Shown: positions 20,637 through 33,740 of the stretch, piece after piece
How positions within the stretch are numbered: the stretch's first letter is position 1
How the letters are laid out: the number at the start of each line of letters is the position of its first letter
Assembly (NCBI GenBank): GCA_029641185.1
Contig: JAPWGK010000007.1
Location: 682,001-746,000, forward strand
Source: Pseudofabraea citricarpa
Taxonomy: Eukaryota; Ascomycota; Leotiomycetes; Helotiales; Dermateaceae
Length of the DNA stretch: 64,000 nt
Reading direction: 5' to 3'
Notes under the pieces: generated by a model
Seen by the model: only the letters and a program-made list of their open reading frames with translations
Told to the model about the DNA's origin: nothing
Database searches by the model: none
Program-made: the position numbers and the translations under genes

Positions 20637-23600
20637 ATGTCGGAGACGACCCAGGTCGTGTGGACGGCTAAAAAGACGCGCGAGCAGTTCATTGACTACT
20701 TTGTCAAGCAGAAAGGCCATACTTTGGGTATGTTTTCCCTCCATGGCGGGGTAATTTTCGAGCTCCCACTTGCCCACCCGGCGCCGTCCACAACCACCAC
20801 GCACCCTTCGACGTCGGGGCCCGTATACACTGTGGCGGGGAGCTCGTCAACTATCTCAATGTGCTGTTGTGCAATTGTTCGTGGGCTGACTTAGTCCTTG
20901 CAGTCCCTTCCTCCTCAGTTGTCCCGCACAATGATCCCACCTTACTTTTTGCCAATGCTGGCATGAACCAGTTTAAGCCAATCTTCCTTGGAACTGTCAA
21001 CAAGGCGGATCCTATGTACACTCTGAAGAGAGCTGTAGATACGCAAAAAGTAAAGTTCATGAACCAGCACCATAAATTCCACAGGTTGCTAATTAGATCG
21101 ACAGTGTATTCGTGCTGGTGGTAAGCACAATGTATGTATTTTCAATGATGTGACTTATACCTGAATCATGTTAATTCTCTTCAGGATCTCGACGATGTCG
21201 GAAAAGATAGTTACCATCATGTGAGTCACCTCAATTTCTTATGGTAGTACTAAGTCTGACATGGTTTTAGACCTTCTTTGAGATGCTGGGTAACTGGTCA
21301 TTTGGTGATTACTTCAAGAAAGAGGCAATTAACATGTCCTGGGAACTTCTTACCAAGGTCTTTGGCATTGCTCCAGACCGTCTTTATGTCACCTATTTTG
21401 AAGGTGATGCAAAGAATGGCTTAGAACCTGATCTGGAAGCCAAAGAAATCTGGCGCAGCGTTGGTGTTGCCGATGATCATATCCTACCCGGTAACATGAA
21501 AGACAATTTCTGGGAAATGGGTGAGAGTGGTCCTTGTGGTCCTTGCAGTGAAATTCACTATGATCGAATTGGTGGTCGAAATGCTGCACACCTTGTCAAC
21601 GAGGATGACCCAGATGTTCTAGAGATCTGGAACAACGTGTTCATCCAATTCGATAGACAGCTTGATAGGTCTCTCAAGGTTCTCCCTGCTCAGCATGTTG
21701 ATACGGGTATGGGTTTTGAGAGACTTGTTTCCGTCCTCCAGGATAAGCGAACAAATTATGCCACGGATGTCTTCTCGCCTTTATTCGCCGCTATCAAGAA
21801 GGTTGCCCAAGAGCAACAGCTCAAGGGTACTCCCATTGAGATCCCTGACTATTCAGACAAGTACAATACCGAACAGTCCAAAGATGATCCTAAGCTTATT
21901 GACACTACTTTCCGTATCATTGCCGACCACATCCGTCTACTTGCTTTCGCAATTGCCGATGGAGGAGTTCCCAATAATGAAGGTCGAGGATACGTTGTCC
22001 GTCGTGTCTTGAGACGTGGATGCCGTTATGCCACCACTTATCTCAATGTCGAGCTTGGAAAATTCTTCTCATCTATTCTCCCTACTCTCGTTGAGCAAAT
22101 GGGTGACCAATTCCCAGAGCTTCGTCAGAAGCAACAGGATATTAGCGAGATTCTCGATGAGGAGGAAGTCGCTTTTTCAAAGACACTCTCAAAGGGTCAA
22201 ATTCTATTTGAGAAACTTAAGAATGAAGCTGTCGCCAATGGCACAAAAAAGCTGTCTGGTGATGATATCTGGCGCTTGTATGATACCTTTGGTTATCCTG
22301 TCGATCTTACTCAAATCTTGTGTAACGAGAATGATCTCAGCTATGACGATGCGGAAATTGCCGCTGCTGGAGAGAGAGCCCGAGAGGCTAGCAAGTCCAT
22401 CAAAAAGGAGGGCGAATCATTCCCAAAGCTAGATGTCCATCACATTGCCAAGCTTAACGAGTTGAAGGCTGTTCCGTCAAATGATGAGCCAAAGTTCTCT
22501 CAAGGTAGCACTTCTGGCAAGATCCAATCCATCTTCCACAATGGAGAGTTCCTCAATGCCACTAAAGATCTTCCAGAGTCTGCTCGTTTCGGTATAATCC
22601 TGGATAAGACCAACTTCTATGCTGAGCAAGGAGGTCAGGTCGCCGATACTGGTAAGATTATCCTTGGTGATAAGGCTGCTTTCACCGTCCTTGATGTTCA
22701 AACCTTTGGTGGATTTATCGTCCACAATGGTTATCTGAGCTATGGACAGCTGGCATCTGGCGATGAGGTCGAATGTGAGTTTGATGAGCTTCGCCGTCAA
22801 CCTATTCGTAACAACCACACTGGTACCCACGTTCTGAACCACTCATTGCGTGAGCATCTTGGTGATGATGTTATGCAGAAGGGTTCCCTTGTCGACGCAG
22901 ATAAGCTACGCTTTGATTTCTCCCACAAGGCTGCTATTACCAATGAGCAACTAAAGAAGATTGAGGACTCGTCAAATGCTTACATTAAACAAAACGCGAT
23001 CGTTTACACAAAGGATGTTGAACTGAAGAAGGCCCATGAGATTGCCGGACTTCGTGCTGTCTTCGGAGAGAACTACCCAGATCCCGTCCGGGTTGTCTCA
23101 GTTGGTGTTGACGTCGACACACTTCTTGCAGACCCAAAGAACCCCAAGTGGCGTGACATCAGTGTTGAGTTCTGCGGTGGTACTCACGTAGAGCAGACTG
23201 GGATCATTAAAGATCTGATCATTGTTGAGGAGAGCGGAATTGCCAAGGGGATTCGTCGTGTTGTCGCTGTGACTGGTGTCAAGGCTCGTGAAGTGCAGCG
23301 TATTGCCGACGAGATGCAAGTTCGTATCAAGACAGCTGAGGCTATGGAACTCGGCCCAGAGAAGGAGCAAGAGGTCAAGTCGATTACTGTTGAGACAGGA
23401 GCTCTTCAGATCTCCACACTTGTTAAAGATGACCTTAGAAAACAACTTACTGCTATTTCAAAGAGTATTCTTGATAGCCAGAAGGCCAAGCAGAAGGCTG
23501 AGGTTAAGGCTGCTGTTGACAAGGTCACTGCTTACTTTAAGGAGAACCCAGATAGCAAGGTTTATATCGCGCGCTCAACCGATACTGCCGATCCTAAGAT

Positions 23601-23929
23601 TGTTGCTGAGGTTTTGAACCACTTCAAGAAGAAGGAGAAGGCCAAGTCTTGTTATGTCTTCGCAGCTGGTGCTGAAGGTGCTGTCGCTCATGGTGTATAT
23701 GTTGGAGCTGTAAGTGCATTGTTTGTTTATGATCCGTACGTGCTAACTGTTTTAGGACGCACCAACAGGTACCAGTGCACAAGACTGGGCCAGTGTAGTA
23801 TCTGGTATTGTCGGAGGTGCTTCTGGAGGAAAGGAACCTACTCGCACTGGCCAGGGTACTGATGCCACCAAGCTCAACGAGGCTCTCGCCGAGGCGACGA
23901 AGTGGTTCGAGGAGAAGTTGAAGATCTGA
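20637..23929 (+). CDS. ALA1: Alanyl-tRNA synthetase
   Basis: Six exons (20637-20727, 20904-21049, 21105-21131, 21185-21220, 21271-23709, 23756-23929) give 970 residues, close to the yeast enzyme. It charges tRNA-Ala and edits mischarged Ser and Gly. The class II core includes [15 protein letters not shown], then [66 protein letters not shown] and LRRGCRYA. The editing site is intact: His616 and His620 in [12 protein letters not shown], and Cys735 and His739 in CGGTHV. A C-Ala region with Ala/Gly-rich [12 protein letters not shown] ends at KLKI. Exons 3 and 4 are only 27 and 36 nt; they are needed to complete the GGKHNDLDDVG motif. The start at 20637 gives the cytosolic N-terminus; a longer mitochondrial form is discussed under findings. 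Confidence 0.97.
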
Positions 23930-24654
23930 GTTACGCAGCGATAGAGAACATGGACCTCTTCCCAAACTTTGGTTTTTTCTTCTTCCTAGGGAATGAACGA
24001 ATGAAAAACTCGGAGTGCTGCTCATCTTGTTTGTTATACCCACGCATCATGGGATCTTGGGGTGGGGGTTGCTTTGCATGTGGAGTTAATGAAACTGGCG
24101 CGTTTCGATGCCATGGATGGATGGATGCTTTAGAGAGCGAGAGAGAGCGTGAAAGATGGAGTGAGATTGACGATTGATCGATGTCGATCCCCCCCCTTGC
24201 TAGATGCTCTGTCAAGGAAAGAATGAACTCTGAATACATTGCATGATGTTCTCGTCTGTGCTTTTCTTCACTGCTTGCGTGAACACCCGGTCTTAGGTAC
24301 CTAGGTAGCTGGTGTTGTATGGACAGGATGGGTATACTTGTTAGTGAACTAGCTCACGGTTCGATATGATCATATGGTGATAGTGTTTCTTTGCTCGGCT
24401 GTTTCTCGTCTGATAGAGAGATTCTTACTCCAAACCTAGGTAGGTTACCGCTTACCTACTTCTACATGTATGATCCGATGCCCTAGATAGGTAGGCATCT
24501 ATCTCGAACGAGAGAAGCTGACAGAATCCTTCCTCGTAGCATCAAACGATCGCTCTATAACATCAAGCCAAGCCCAACGAAGCCATAAAAAAAAATCATC
24601 TCGATTCTTACATTCCATCTATCCATCTATCCATCTACCTTTCGTTCTATCAAA
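23930..24654. other. Convergent spacer with CCTAGGTAGG-like elements
   Basis: No gene seen. Elements with the sense ACCTAGGTAGG occur near 24297-24308 and 24436-24447, and ATAGGTAGGC near 24487. Confidence 0.6.
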
Positions 24655-26009
24655 TCAACCGCCCTTCCTCCACCTCACCCACGCGTGGCCCCGCTCCTCC
24701 AGCCCAACATCGGCGCCCACGTGGCCCTCCCTCCAGCAGCGCGCACAGTACAGGTCGCCGCCGCAGCCCTGGCACTTGACCGTCGCGTCGTCCTGGCAGA
24801 TGACGCACCAGCTCTCGATCTGGGCGTCGGTGAAGGTGGCCGGTTTGGGTTTCGCCTTTGCCGCCGCCGCCGCCGCCGACGACGACGGGTGCGCCGTCGG
24901 TGCCGATGGGAGGTCGAGCGTCGAGAGGGCGGCGAGGCGCGACGAGATGGACGTTATGAAATCTTGCTCTTCTGGCGTGGCGTCTGCGGCGACGGGCTCG
25001 GTCGATGGCGCGGAGGGGAGCGTGAATATGTCTTCTTCTGTTTCTTCTTCTTTGTTTTCTTCTTTTGCATTTTCCTTGGTGGCTTCTTTCTCGGGCCTGT
25101 TCTTAACTTCAGATCCCGATCCTGATCCTGATCCTGCTTCTGGTCGAGGTGCAGCTGAGGTATCGTCGTCGTCGTTGTTCTTTCGTTCTAGAGCTACTTC
25201 GTCCAGCATCCTCGCAATGATCTCTTGGGCCTCGCGGGATTCCTGCTCGAGTGTTTTCTTCTTCTTGCTCTTCTCCTGGCCGTCTTCGTCACCTCCTTCC
25301 TCCCCCTCTCCCTCTTCCTCGTCATCGACAGCAAAAGATGACATGTCGAGATCCCTAGTCAGGAATTCTTCTTTCTTCTTCTTTTTCTGCTCGGGCTCTC
25401 GACTACGCTTTACTCCTTCTCGTGATTGAGAGTGAGATTGGTTCTGGTTCTGAGAAAGAGAGAGGACCTCCCCCGCTTCTCGGAGTAGCTTCTTCATCTC
25501 TTTCTCTTCGTCGTCGTCGTCGTCATTGCCACTTGCAGCAGTTTGCTGGTTCCAAGAATATTCCGGTCCCAGGGACGAGAGCAGCTCGTCGAGTGTCTGG
25601 TCGTCGGTCTGGAGCGATGTGAGGATCGGATCCGTCTCGTCCTCTTCATCGCTCCTCAGTGCAGGACCGGCTGGTACTGGAGCTGGGGCAGGTGATGTGG
25701 GGTTCCTGTCCTTCTTCTTTGTGGCTCCTGGTGATGGAGATGGAGACGGGGACGCAGATAATGATCCATTCCGAAGACTGCGTAATCTGGCTGATAAATC
25801 TATCTCTTGCTTCGCGTGAGCACTAGGTTCTGCGCTGAAAGGGCTTGGCTGCCTGTCATGTGGTTTTTGCGGGGTCAGAAATAGATACTGTGGAGGGGAA
25901 AGCAGGAGGGGAGGGGCATTCACTTCGAGGTGTCAAGTTGGATACTTGATTTCTTCAGCGCGTTGAGGCGCTCGAGCAAGGTCTGCTCGTAGGTCGGAGG
26001 GTCACTCAT
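24655..26009 (-). CDS. ANCHR/ZFYVE19-like protein with C-terminal B-box-type zinc finger
   Basis: Two exons (26009-25924, 25852-24655) give 427 residues. The start MSDPPTYEQTLLERLNALKK is a compact helix. Other helices (EIDLSARLRSLRNG, LDELLSSLGPEYSW, EAQEIIARMLDEVALE) lie in a long acidic, Ser/Pro/Lys-rich linker. The C-terminal finger is CVICQDDATVKCQGCGGDLY followed by CARCWREGHV, which resembles the end of animal ANCHR, a brake on abscission that binds VPS4 and the chromosomal passenger complex. The upstream FYVE finger of animal ANCHR is not present. The RMLDEVALE helix recalls an ESCRT-interacting MIM, which is inference. The splice junction restores LDTSKQPSPFS in phase. It runs convergent to the synthetase gene. 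Confidence 0.78.
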
Positions 26010-26747
26010 TTTGGGTTTGTGTGTTTTTTTTTTCTGGGGGCCGTTTTGTTCTGCGGTGCGAGCGCGTGATGTTTCGACTCGAGTCTTGAATTGTTGTTGC
26101 ACATCGATCTATTTAAGCTTATTCTGTTCTACGTAGCCTTACATGCCAAGCTTTTCAGCCTCGTTGGTCTCTGCGCTGTTACACCATCGTCTTGATCATG
26201 TGAACCATGGGGGTCTCTATAGATCCCATTCAATTATCTATGAGGCTGGCTCTTCGCTGTCTTCGGCTGCCATTTGAATGCGGAGGGGATATCTAGCCAT
26301 CAAAGCTTTTCCCTATAATTACCACCACATTAGCATATAGTCACAATGTAATGCAAGAATAGAAACTACAGCTGAATTTGTCATTTTCAGAGAGAAGATT
26401 ATTTTTTTCATCAAGACCAGACGTGAAGCCAGTGGTAAGGAACAGCAAGCTGAACCATAACCAAAGTCCTCCGTTGGGTAAGACTAAGGATGACGATACA
26501 TTGGTTTTCATCATATGACAAGGACTTGAAAGACTTAAGAGGAATGGATGCGCTTACCTAGCTCGTACAAATTGAAGAATGTCTTAGTCATTCTCATCTC
26601 TGTCGTGTCGAAGAGTGTGTCTTGTCGAAGATACACAGCTCATGCCCATGTACATATCGATTGATTAACCCAAGGAGATCGTAAACGTTCGCGGCTCCAG
26701 ATGCAGGTCATAAAAGTAGGAGATTTACAGCCCAGCTATCAATGACT
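26010..26747. other. 5' flank of the ANCHR-like gene
   Basis: About 740 bp between two minus-strand genes. No gene or clear motif is seen. The sequence is more A/T-rich than its surroundings. Confidence 0.6.
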
Positions 26748-27374
26748 TCAATCTTCATAAGAGATTCGTCTTCTTTGTGGCGCAGAAGATTGAGCTTGAG
26801 CAGACCCGCTTCCTTCATCGTCGTAACTCAGGTCATTAAGTCCAGTGTCCACTTTATCCCAGGTCCTCTTTCTCAAGTCGGGCTTGATATGCTGCTTATA
26901 GAAGCTCTTTCCCAGGCCCGCTTGCTTTGATTTCTTCTTGCTTTGCTTCTGGCTTTGCTTCTGTTCGTTCTTGGGTGGTGGTGGCGGTGGTGTTTCCTCC
27001 ATTATCTCTCCATCCTCCTCCATTTCCCCGTCCTCGAGATTATCATTCTGTGGTTGGTCATTGCCTTGGTCCTCTCTGTTTTCTTGTGCGTGTCTTTGCT
27101 CTCGCAAAAGAGCTTGAATCTCGGAGTGTCTGAACATGGCAATTTGTTCATCGGTCAAGGTTCGTTTGACGCCATCATCATAATAGCCAAGACCATCATC
27201 TTCCTCCTCGTAGTACTCTTCGACAGGACCTAGGAACTGTTCCGCAAAGTGCTCTGTGGAAACCGAAGAGAAATGCGTCGCGTGGAAGACAGCGAGCTCA
27301 TCCTGCTCTCTTGTTAGTAAAGAAAAGCGAATCAAGAAAACATCAATTACCTGAGATATCTCTATGGATGCCAT
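26748..27374 (-). CDS. DUF3807 fungal protein
   Basis: Two exons (27374-27351, 27302-26748) give 192 residues. The 48-bp intron keeps the frame open but has GTAATT, a CTAAC branch site and CAG, and removing it joins MASIEISQ to DELAVFHATHFSS. The middle has LGYYDDGVKRTLTDEQIAMF then RHSEIQALLRERR-like sequence. An acidic and Pro-rich stretch with six consecutive prolines and a Lys/Gln-rich stretch follow. The end has LRKRTWDKVDTGLNDLSYDD and RRRISYED. These blocks match the fungal DUF3807 family as I know it. Function is unknown. The charge pattern and basic KKKSK suggest a nuclear or RNA-linked protein, which is inference only. Confidence 0.78.
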   Translation of the reverse strand: MASIEISQVIDVFLIRFSLLTREQDELAVFHATHFSSVSTEHFAEQFLGPVEEYYEEEDDGLGYYDDGVKRTLTDEQIAMFRHSEIQALLREQRHAQENREDQGNDQPQNDNLEDGEMEEDGEIMEETPPPPPPKNEQKQSQKQSKKKSKQAGLGKSFYKQHIKPDLRKRTWDKVDTGLNDLSYDDEGSGSAQAQSSAPQRRRISYED

Positions 27375-28379
27375 TTTAGGTATGGCGCAGGACCTACTGG
27401 TGCTGCGTGGGAATTTTGTGTTGTCACATTGTTGCAAAAGTTTAGAAGACTGCGATATCTCCAAGCTTGTGAAATCTTGAGGTGGTACGGTAGCCTAAAA
27501 GTCGCGCTATCACGTGAGGTGGAGATGCTAATGTTAATTCCTCTCGCCGTAGGTTACCAAGCACAAACACTCTAACTGTACCTCGCATTCAAGCAAGATA
27601 GTTCTTGTGCTTTGGACAGCTATTCAATCCTATTCTACGCGCAGAATTTCATCAAGACCACATCGACAATAACAATTGAATGGAGACCAAAGCCTACAAA
27701 TTTCGGAATCCAACAGAACCAGGGAGTACTCAGTCAAGGACATCCGCGGATGCTGCTTACCCGGCCAGCCGGTGTTGCTCAGCAGCTGGTATTTGGAATC
27801 TTCAATCTACTTCCTGCTCTATACCGAGGCAGCTTGTGATTCTTCTCCCCTGTGTTGTGCATTGTTTATCTGCTGTTCTGGGTCTGGAAACGGGAAGTGC
27901 AGATCAGCCCGATTCCAGCGAAGAATAGCCGCCGACCATTTCGACTGATCCGAGTACACCGAGATCCGGTTTGAAGTTCCATAACACTTCATGGTCTTTT
28001 CATCTTGACTGTGGGAATCATGGTCACTAGAAGTCTTCTGCTGACTGAGCATTTCCAGTAGTTATATGCATAAGTATGGAAATATCACTTTGTTGGGATC
28101 TTCATTCAGGGAAAACTAGGCCTCTTAGCAGAGCAGCAGCAATAACAAGAGAATTGTGGATTTGCCTCGGTACCTTTTCTCGATTGCTGATTTGGCTTGT
28201 AGATCCTTCAAGCCACAGCTTAGAGAAACATAAGGTTTTTCAGTCGATCGACAAGACAATTATTACACGATGAGAGTAGGTACCTATAATAAGATAGGGC
28301 AGACCCAACCGCTTTTCTCATCATAGCATAATTACAATTCACTTCTTGTCGCTCCTTCTTTGATTTTATTTCTCCCGGA
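27375..28379. other. Divergent 1-kb spacer between DUF3807 gene and lipase
   Basis: The short frames around 27612-27948 overlap one another in three phases and show no family features, so I do not call a gene. A palindromic TCACGTGA lies at 27510-27517, about 135 bp upstream of the DUF3807 start. Confidence 0.5.
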
Positions 28380-29861
28380 ATGAGAGGAAGCTCGTATCTA
28401 CTGGCTGGCGCAAGCCTATTTGCAATTGCTACCACAAGTCCTACCATACAGCTCCTGCCATCGAAAATCACAAATGATACCCAGCTAGAAGTAATTCTCA
28501 GTGGGGTTGGATCAGATGTTGAGGAATTATCTGCAGTTGCATCTGCTCTCATTGGAGTAGTTGGTGCCATAGTTCCATCACCCGTACCTTCGTCCATCCC
28601 ACAAGCTGTATCAAAGGTTGCGTCAATTTATGCGGCACACCCAACAGACTTTGTCAAAAGTGCATTGGGTCTTGTGCTTAATGGCTTGACACCCAGTAGT
28701 ATTGCCAATTTAGCTCAAGCTGAAAGTGGTTTGGAAAATTCGTCAAACAACAATAACACCATCAACCCAGAGTCTGCTATCTATCCAATAAAAGCTGCAG
28801 GGGATGCTCCTTATTCATTAAGCGAGAGCAACTTGAGAGCTGCCATCTATATTCCAACCGAGTTCACTTACGGCAATGTTACACCTGTTATAATGATTCC
28901 TGGCACTGGTGCTACAGGCGGCATGAATTTCATTCCAAACTTTGGAAAGAAATTTGCTGGCTCTACGTACGCTGATCCAGTGTACCTCAATATTCCCGAT
29001 GCTCAACTAAATGATATTCAACTCAGTAAGTTTTAGCTTCCGAGTATAATTCATAGCTTGCACTTTTACTAACATAATCCAGACTCTGAATATGTCGCAT
29101 ACGCCATCAACTACATTTCTTCAATTTGCAATAATAGAAAAGTCGCCCTACTGTCATGGTCACAAGGATCTCTCGACGGACAATGGGCCTTTACATACTG
29201 GCCATCGACTCGGGCCCTTGTGACTGATTTCATCACCATCAGCGCTGATTTGCATGGCACCGTGCTCGCTTATCTCGCCTGTCCTAGCTTTCCCAAGTTA
29301 CCATGCCCGCCATCAATCCTTCAAGTAAACTTATAATACTCCTCCCTCAATTCAATAATGTACTAACCCACTGCCTTCCAGCAAGAATATAATTCAAACT
29401 TCATCGCGACCTTACGCAACGCTGGAGGAAGCTCTGCATATGTTCCCACAACCAGCATCTACAGCGCCTTCGACGAGATCGTGCTACCACAATCTGACTC
29501 TGGGGCATCCGCATTCATCCTCGATTCCAGAAATGTCGGGGTATCGAATACCGAGCTACAGAATGCGTGTACAGTCGCTCAACCAGGTGGGACTCTATAT
29601 ACCCACGAGGGAGTGTTATATAATGCTCTGGCTTTTGCGTTGGCCAAGGATGCACTTACTCATGATGGACCGGGATTACTGAGCCGGATCGATGTGGTTG
29701 CTGAGTGTCAGAAGATTGCTACCGAAGGATTGAGCGTGCTAGATGTTGTAGCAACTGAGGCACTGATTCCTGTTTTCTTGCTGAGGGTTGTCGGGTATGC
29801 CTCGAAGCTATTTGTTGAGCCATCGATTATGGAGTATGCGAGGAAGGATATCCCACTTTGA
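28380..29861 (+). CDS. CAL-B-type secreted lipase
   Basis: Three exons (28380-29025, 29083-29324, 29382-29861) give 455 residues. A hydrophobic leader (MRGSSYLLAGASLFAIATTS) suggests secretion. An N-terminal ~110-residue region lacks recognised features. The alpha/beta hydrolase follows with TPVIMIPGTGATGG, the oxyanion loop region, and LLSWSQGSLDGQWAFTYWPS. Ser242 lies in S-W-S-Q-G, as in Candida antarctica lipase B (T-W-S-Q-G), rather than the usual G-x-S-x-G. Asp327 is in YSAFDEIVLP and His371 in LYTHEGVLYN. The Ser-Asp and Asp-His spacings (85 and 44) are near those of CAL-B. The family hydrolyses esters and triglycerides outside the cell. Both introns have CTAAC branch sites. All triad residues are intact. 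Confidence 0.9.
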
Positions 29862-30900
29862 CGTTCATAGGTTGCTTGGTACTTGATCATTCGGATGTAT
29901 ATATTCAAGAAAAGGACGGGTTTCATTCTTAAGGCCATGTCCTGTTTCTATCCATAGACGGCATTGTTTATCTTTCTATATTCAGGGTAGATTGCCGCAG
30001 TTCAACCTAGTGGCTAGATGCTTTGTAGTAATTTATGACTTTTGAGTCAATTGCTTCTGACGAATTTACTCTAACCATACCACAAGTCTGCTGGAGAAGA
30101 TTGCGGATGGCAGAATATCAGAGTCAATGCTTTTTATACTGGATGCTATGCCAGCAATATATGGAACAGACCAAGGCCACGCAACTTTGTGAGGTCTGTA
30201 TCACGCCAAATGCTGTTTTCCATGTCATATATCACATACTGATCTAATTCCCCTACAATGAAATTAAGTATTTGGCGGGTCGAAATTTTTCCTTCAACAA
30301 AAATTGCATCTTGCTCATTTCCGAATATTAGGACTTTCTAAGAACTCCAAATAAATGTTTTCGTGCATGGCTCGGAGTGCTCAGCTCGGTACTTTTCAAC
30401 AGATAGATGAATGAATCAGAATGATCTGGCGAGCCGAAATCATCAAGTCTCAATAGACGCCCAACAGCTCAGATTTATCGTATTATTAAGGGTTGGATTG
30501 CATAAGCTACATCCTCCTAAATAGTTATTACAGCTTTCCAAATACACACAGGAATGGCTCATCTTTGGTTATACCCGGCACACTTTGGTGCAAAACTGGG
30601 GTGGAAGTAAGCTTTAGTGAATCAAAGAACGTATTGAAACGTTACACTAGAAAATCTCATCTACGCGCCACAATGAAAACCATAGGCTTGGGTATTTTGA
30701 AGAAAAATAACCATACTTTGTATCGTACGAGGTCGGAGCATATTGGGTTGGTTTATTACATGCACACCGCTTCTCGCCTAGCCGATCGCCCTCCGAAGGG
30801 GGAAAATCTTGCCAGCCGAGATAAACGAAACAACTACTACCTCTGCGACATTGTGAGTCAATTGCACCCCAATTCTAAACCACTCGAACCCATCGCAAAA
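29862..30900. other. Spacer between lipase and lys1
   Basis: No separate gene seen. A frame opening near 30493 runs in phase into the lys1 start but has no homology features; I treat it as 5' flank. The last part contains the Gcn4/CpcA-type site listed separately. Confidence 0.55.
30854..30860 (+). promoter_or_regulatory. Gcn4/CpcA-type site TGAGTCA upstream of lys1
   Basis: TGAGTCA matches the TGA(C/G)TCA consensus bound by Gcn4-family activators (CpcA/CPC1 in moulds). It lies about 40 bp before the lys1 ATG. Amino-acid biosynthetic genes are classical targets of this system. The position is unusually close to the start, so it might lie in the leader. Confidence 0.5.
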
Positions 30901-32461
<1,561 letters not shown>

Positions 32462-33740
32462 ATTATGACATTAGATAGAATTGACGGGCCCTAAGACTAG
32501 ACTAACGATACTGGTTCAAGCTTCATAGAAGTAGATCTAATTTCCCTTCGCCCTACAGTGCCTCAAAAATCCTCCAGACCCACAGTGACGAGATCTAGAG
32601 GCTACATTGAAAATATATCACAGTACTACTTTAACCGTTATCCAAAAATCGACTTAATTAATAAAAAGAAACGAGGCTAGCCTTTCACATCCTTCCTTCA
32701 CATTCAAACTTGACAAGCCTTGTTTCCAAACGGAGACTGCCTGCCACCTGCGACTGTGCGATATAGACTGATGTCGGCAAGGGCTCAGGCTTAAACACCA
32801 GTTGTAGCTTTGTATACAGGTTACTGTTGCAAAATCCCAATCTTCGGAGGCATCCAACTAGTTGGCAAGCCCCTGAGATGAGCCGTTATCTACTCAGTAC
32901 TATACCTCTCTACAGCCACAGCAGCTTAGATAATGTTTGTAACATCTTATATATACTCGTGGATTATTAGCTCTCTTACGGGGATCGCTTTATAAATTTT
33001 GGCATGAAACCAACAAGTCATAAGTGTTTGATTTTGAGGGATCCCGGAACGGTCCTTCTGCAGGTTTGACTTGAAATTAATGACATGTCAAGTACATTCG
33101 TAAGCTAACAAGATTCGAAGAAGGATACGCTTGGAATCAATGCCAAACCGTCTGCAGTCAGCATTAGCCCTGGTCCGAATGATATCTTCTCCATAGATCG
33201 AAGGCAGCATTCCGACAGTACCTGTAAGGCATTTATGCGATGACGTCGGGGTTTCATTTGACGCTGTACATATAAGCACGAATAATTCTTTAAGCTACAT
33301 AGGTAAGGAGGCGACGGATATATCAAAACGGGCTGCAGAAACAGGTAAATATCATGATCTTGATATCAAGTGTGCGAGTATATATAACTAGAAAAACATT
33401 ATTCATTTCTTTATGTCCTGCAACTAATACCCTAGCATCCCTCTTATCTCATGGGCTCAACTTCTGATTCCAGGCATGAAACTGCCTTGCCAGTTAGCAT
33501 TGTATCAATAAATGGTCAGAGATACAAAGAACTCACATGTTGAAATGCCCGGAGAGCCCTGTTCCCTTGTTCCAGACTTTATTCTTGTCTCAACGAGAAC
33601 GCCAAGGTTATGAAGATTAAACTTGGTGCGAAGATGAGAAGCCAGTGCTGATAGGCAGGAGCGGTCTCTCGGTCTAAGTAGTAATTTGACCCAGACTCTG
33701 AATTCTAGATGGTGTAGCGAAATAACAAGCCTCTAGAATA
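32462..33740. other. Convergent gene-free region
   Basis: About 1.3 kb between the 3' ends of lys1 and the next minus-strand gene. It is A/T-rich with no coding frame I can support. Confidence 0.6.

Noticed and set aside
27612..27948. Small frames between the DUF3807 gene and the lipase
   Set aside because: Frames in all three phases overlap, the translations are Ser/Cys-rich without a recognisable pattern, and no start or splice choice is favoured.
33045..33075. Short stretch resembling the 3' end of 18S rRNA in reverse
   Set aside because: Only about 16 of 21 positions agree and nothing ribosomal flanks it; likely chance.
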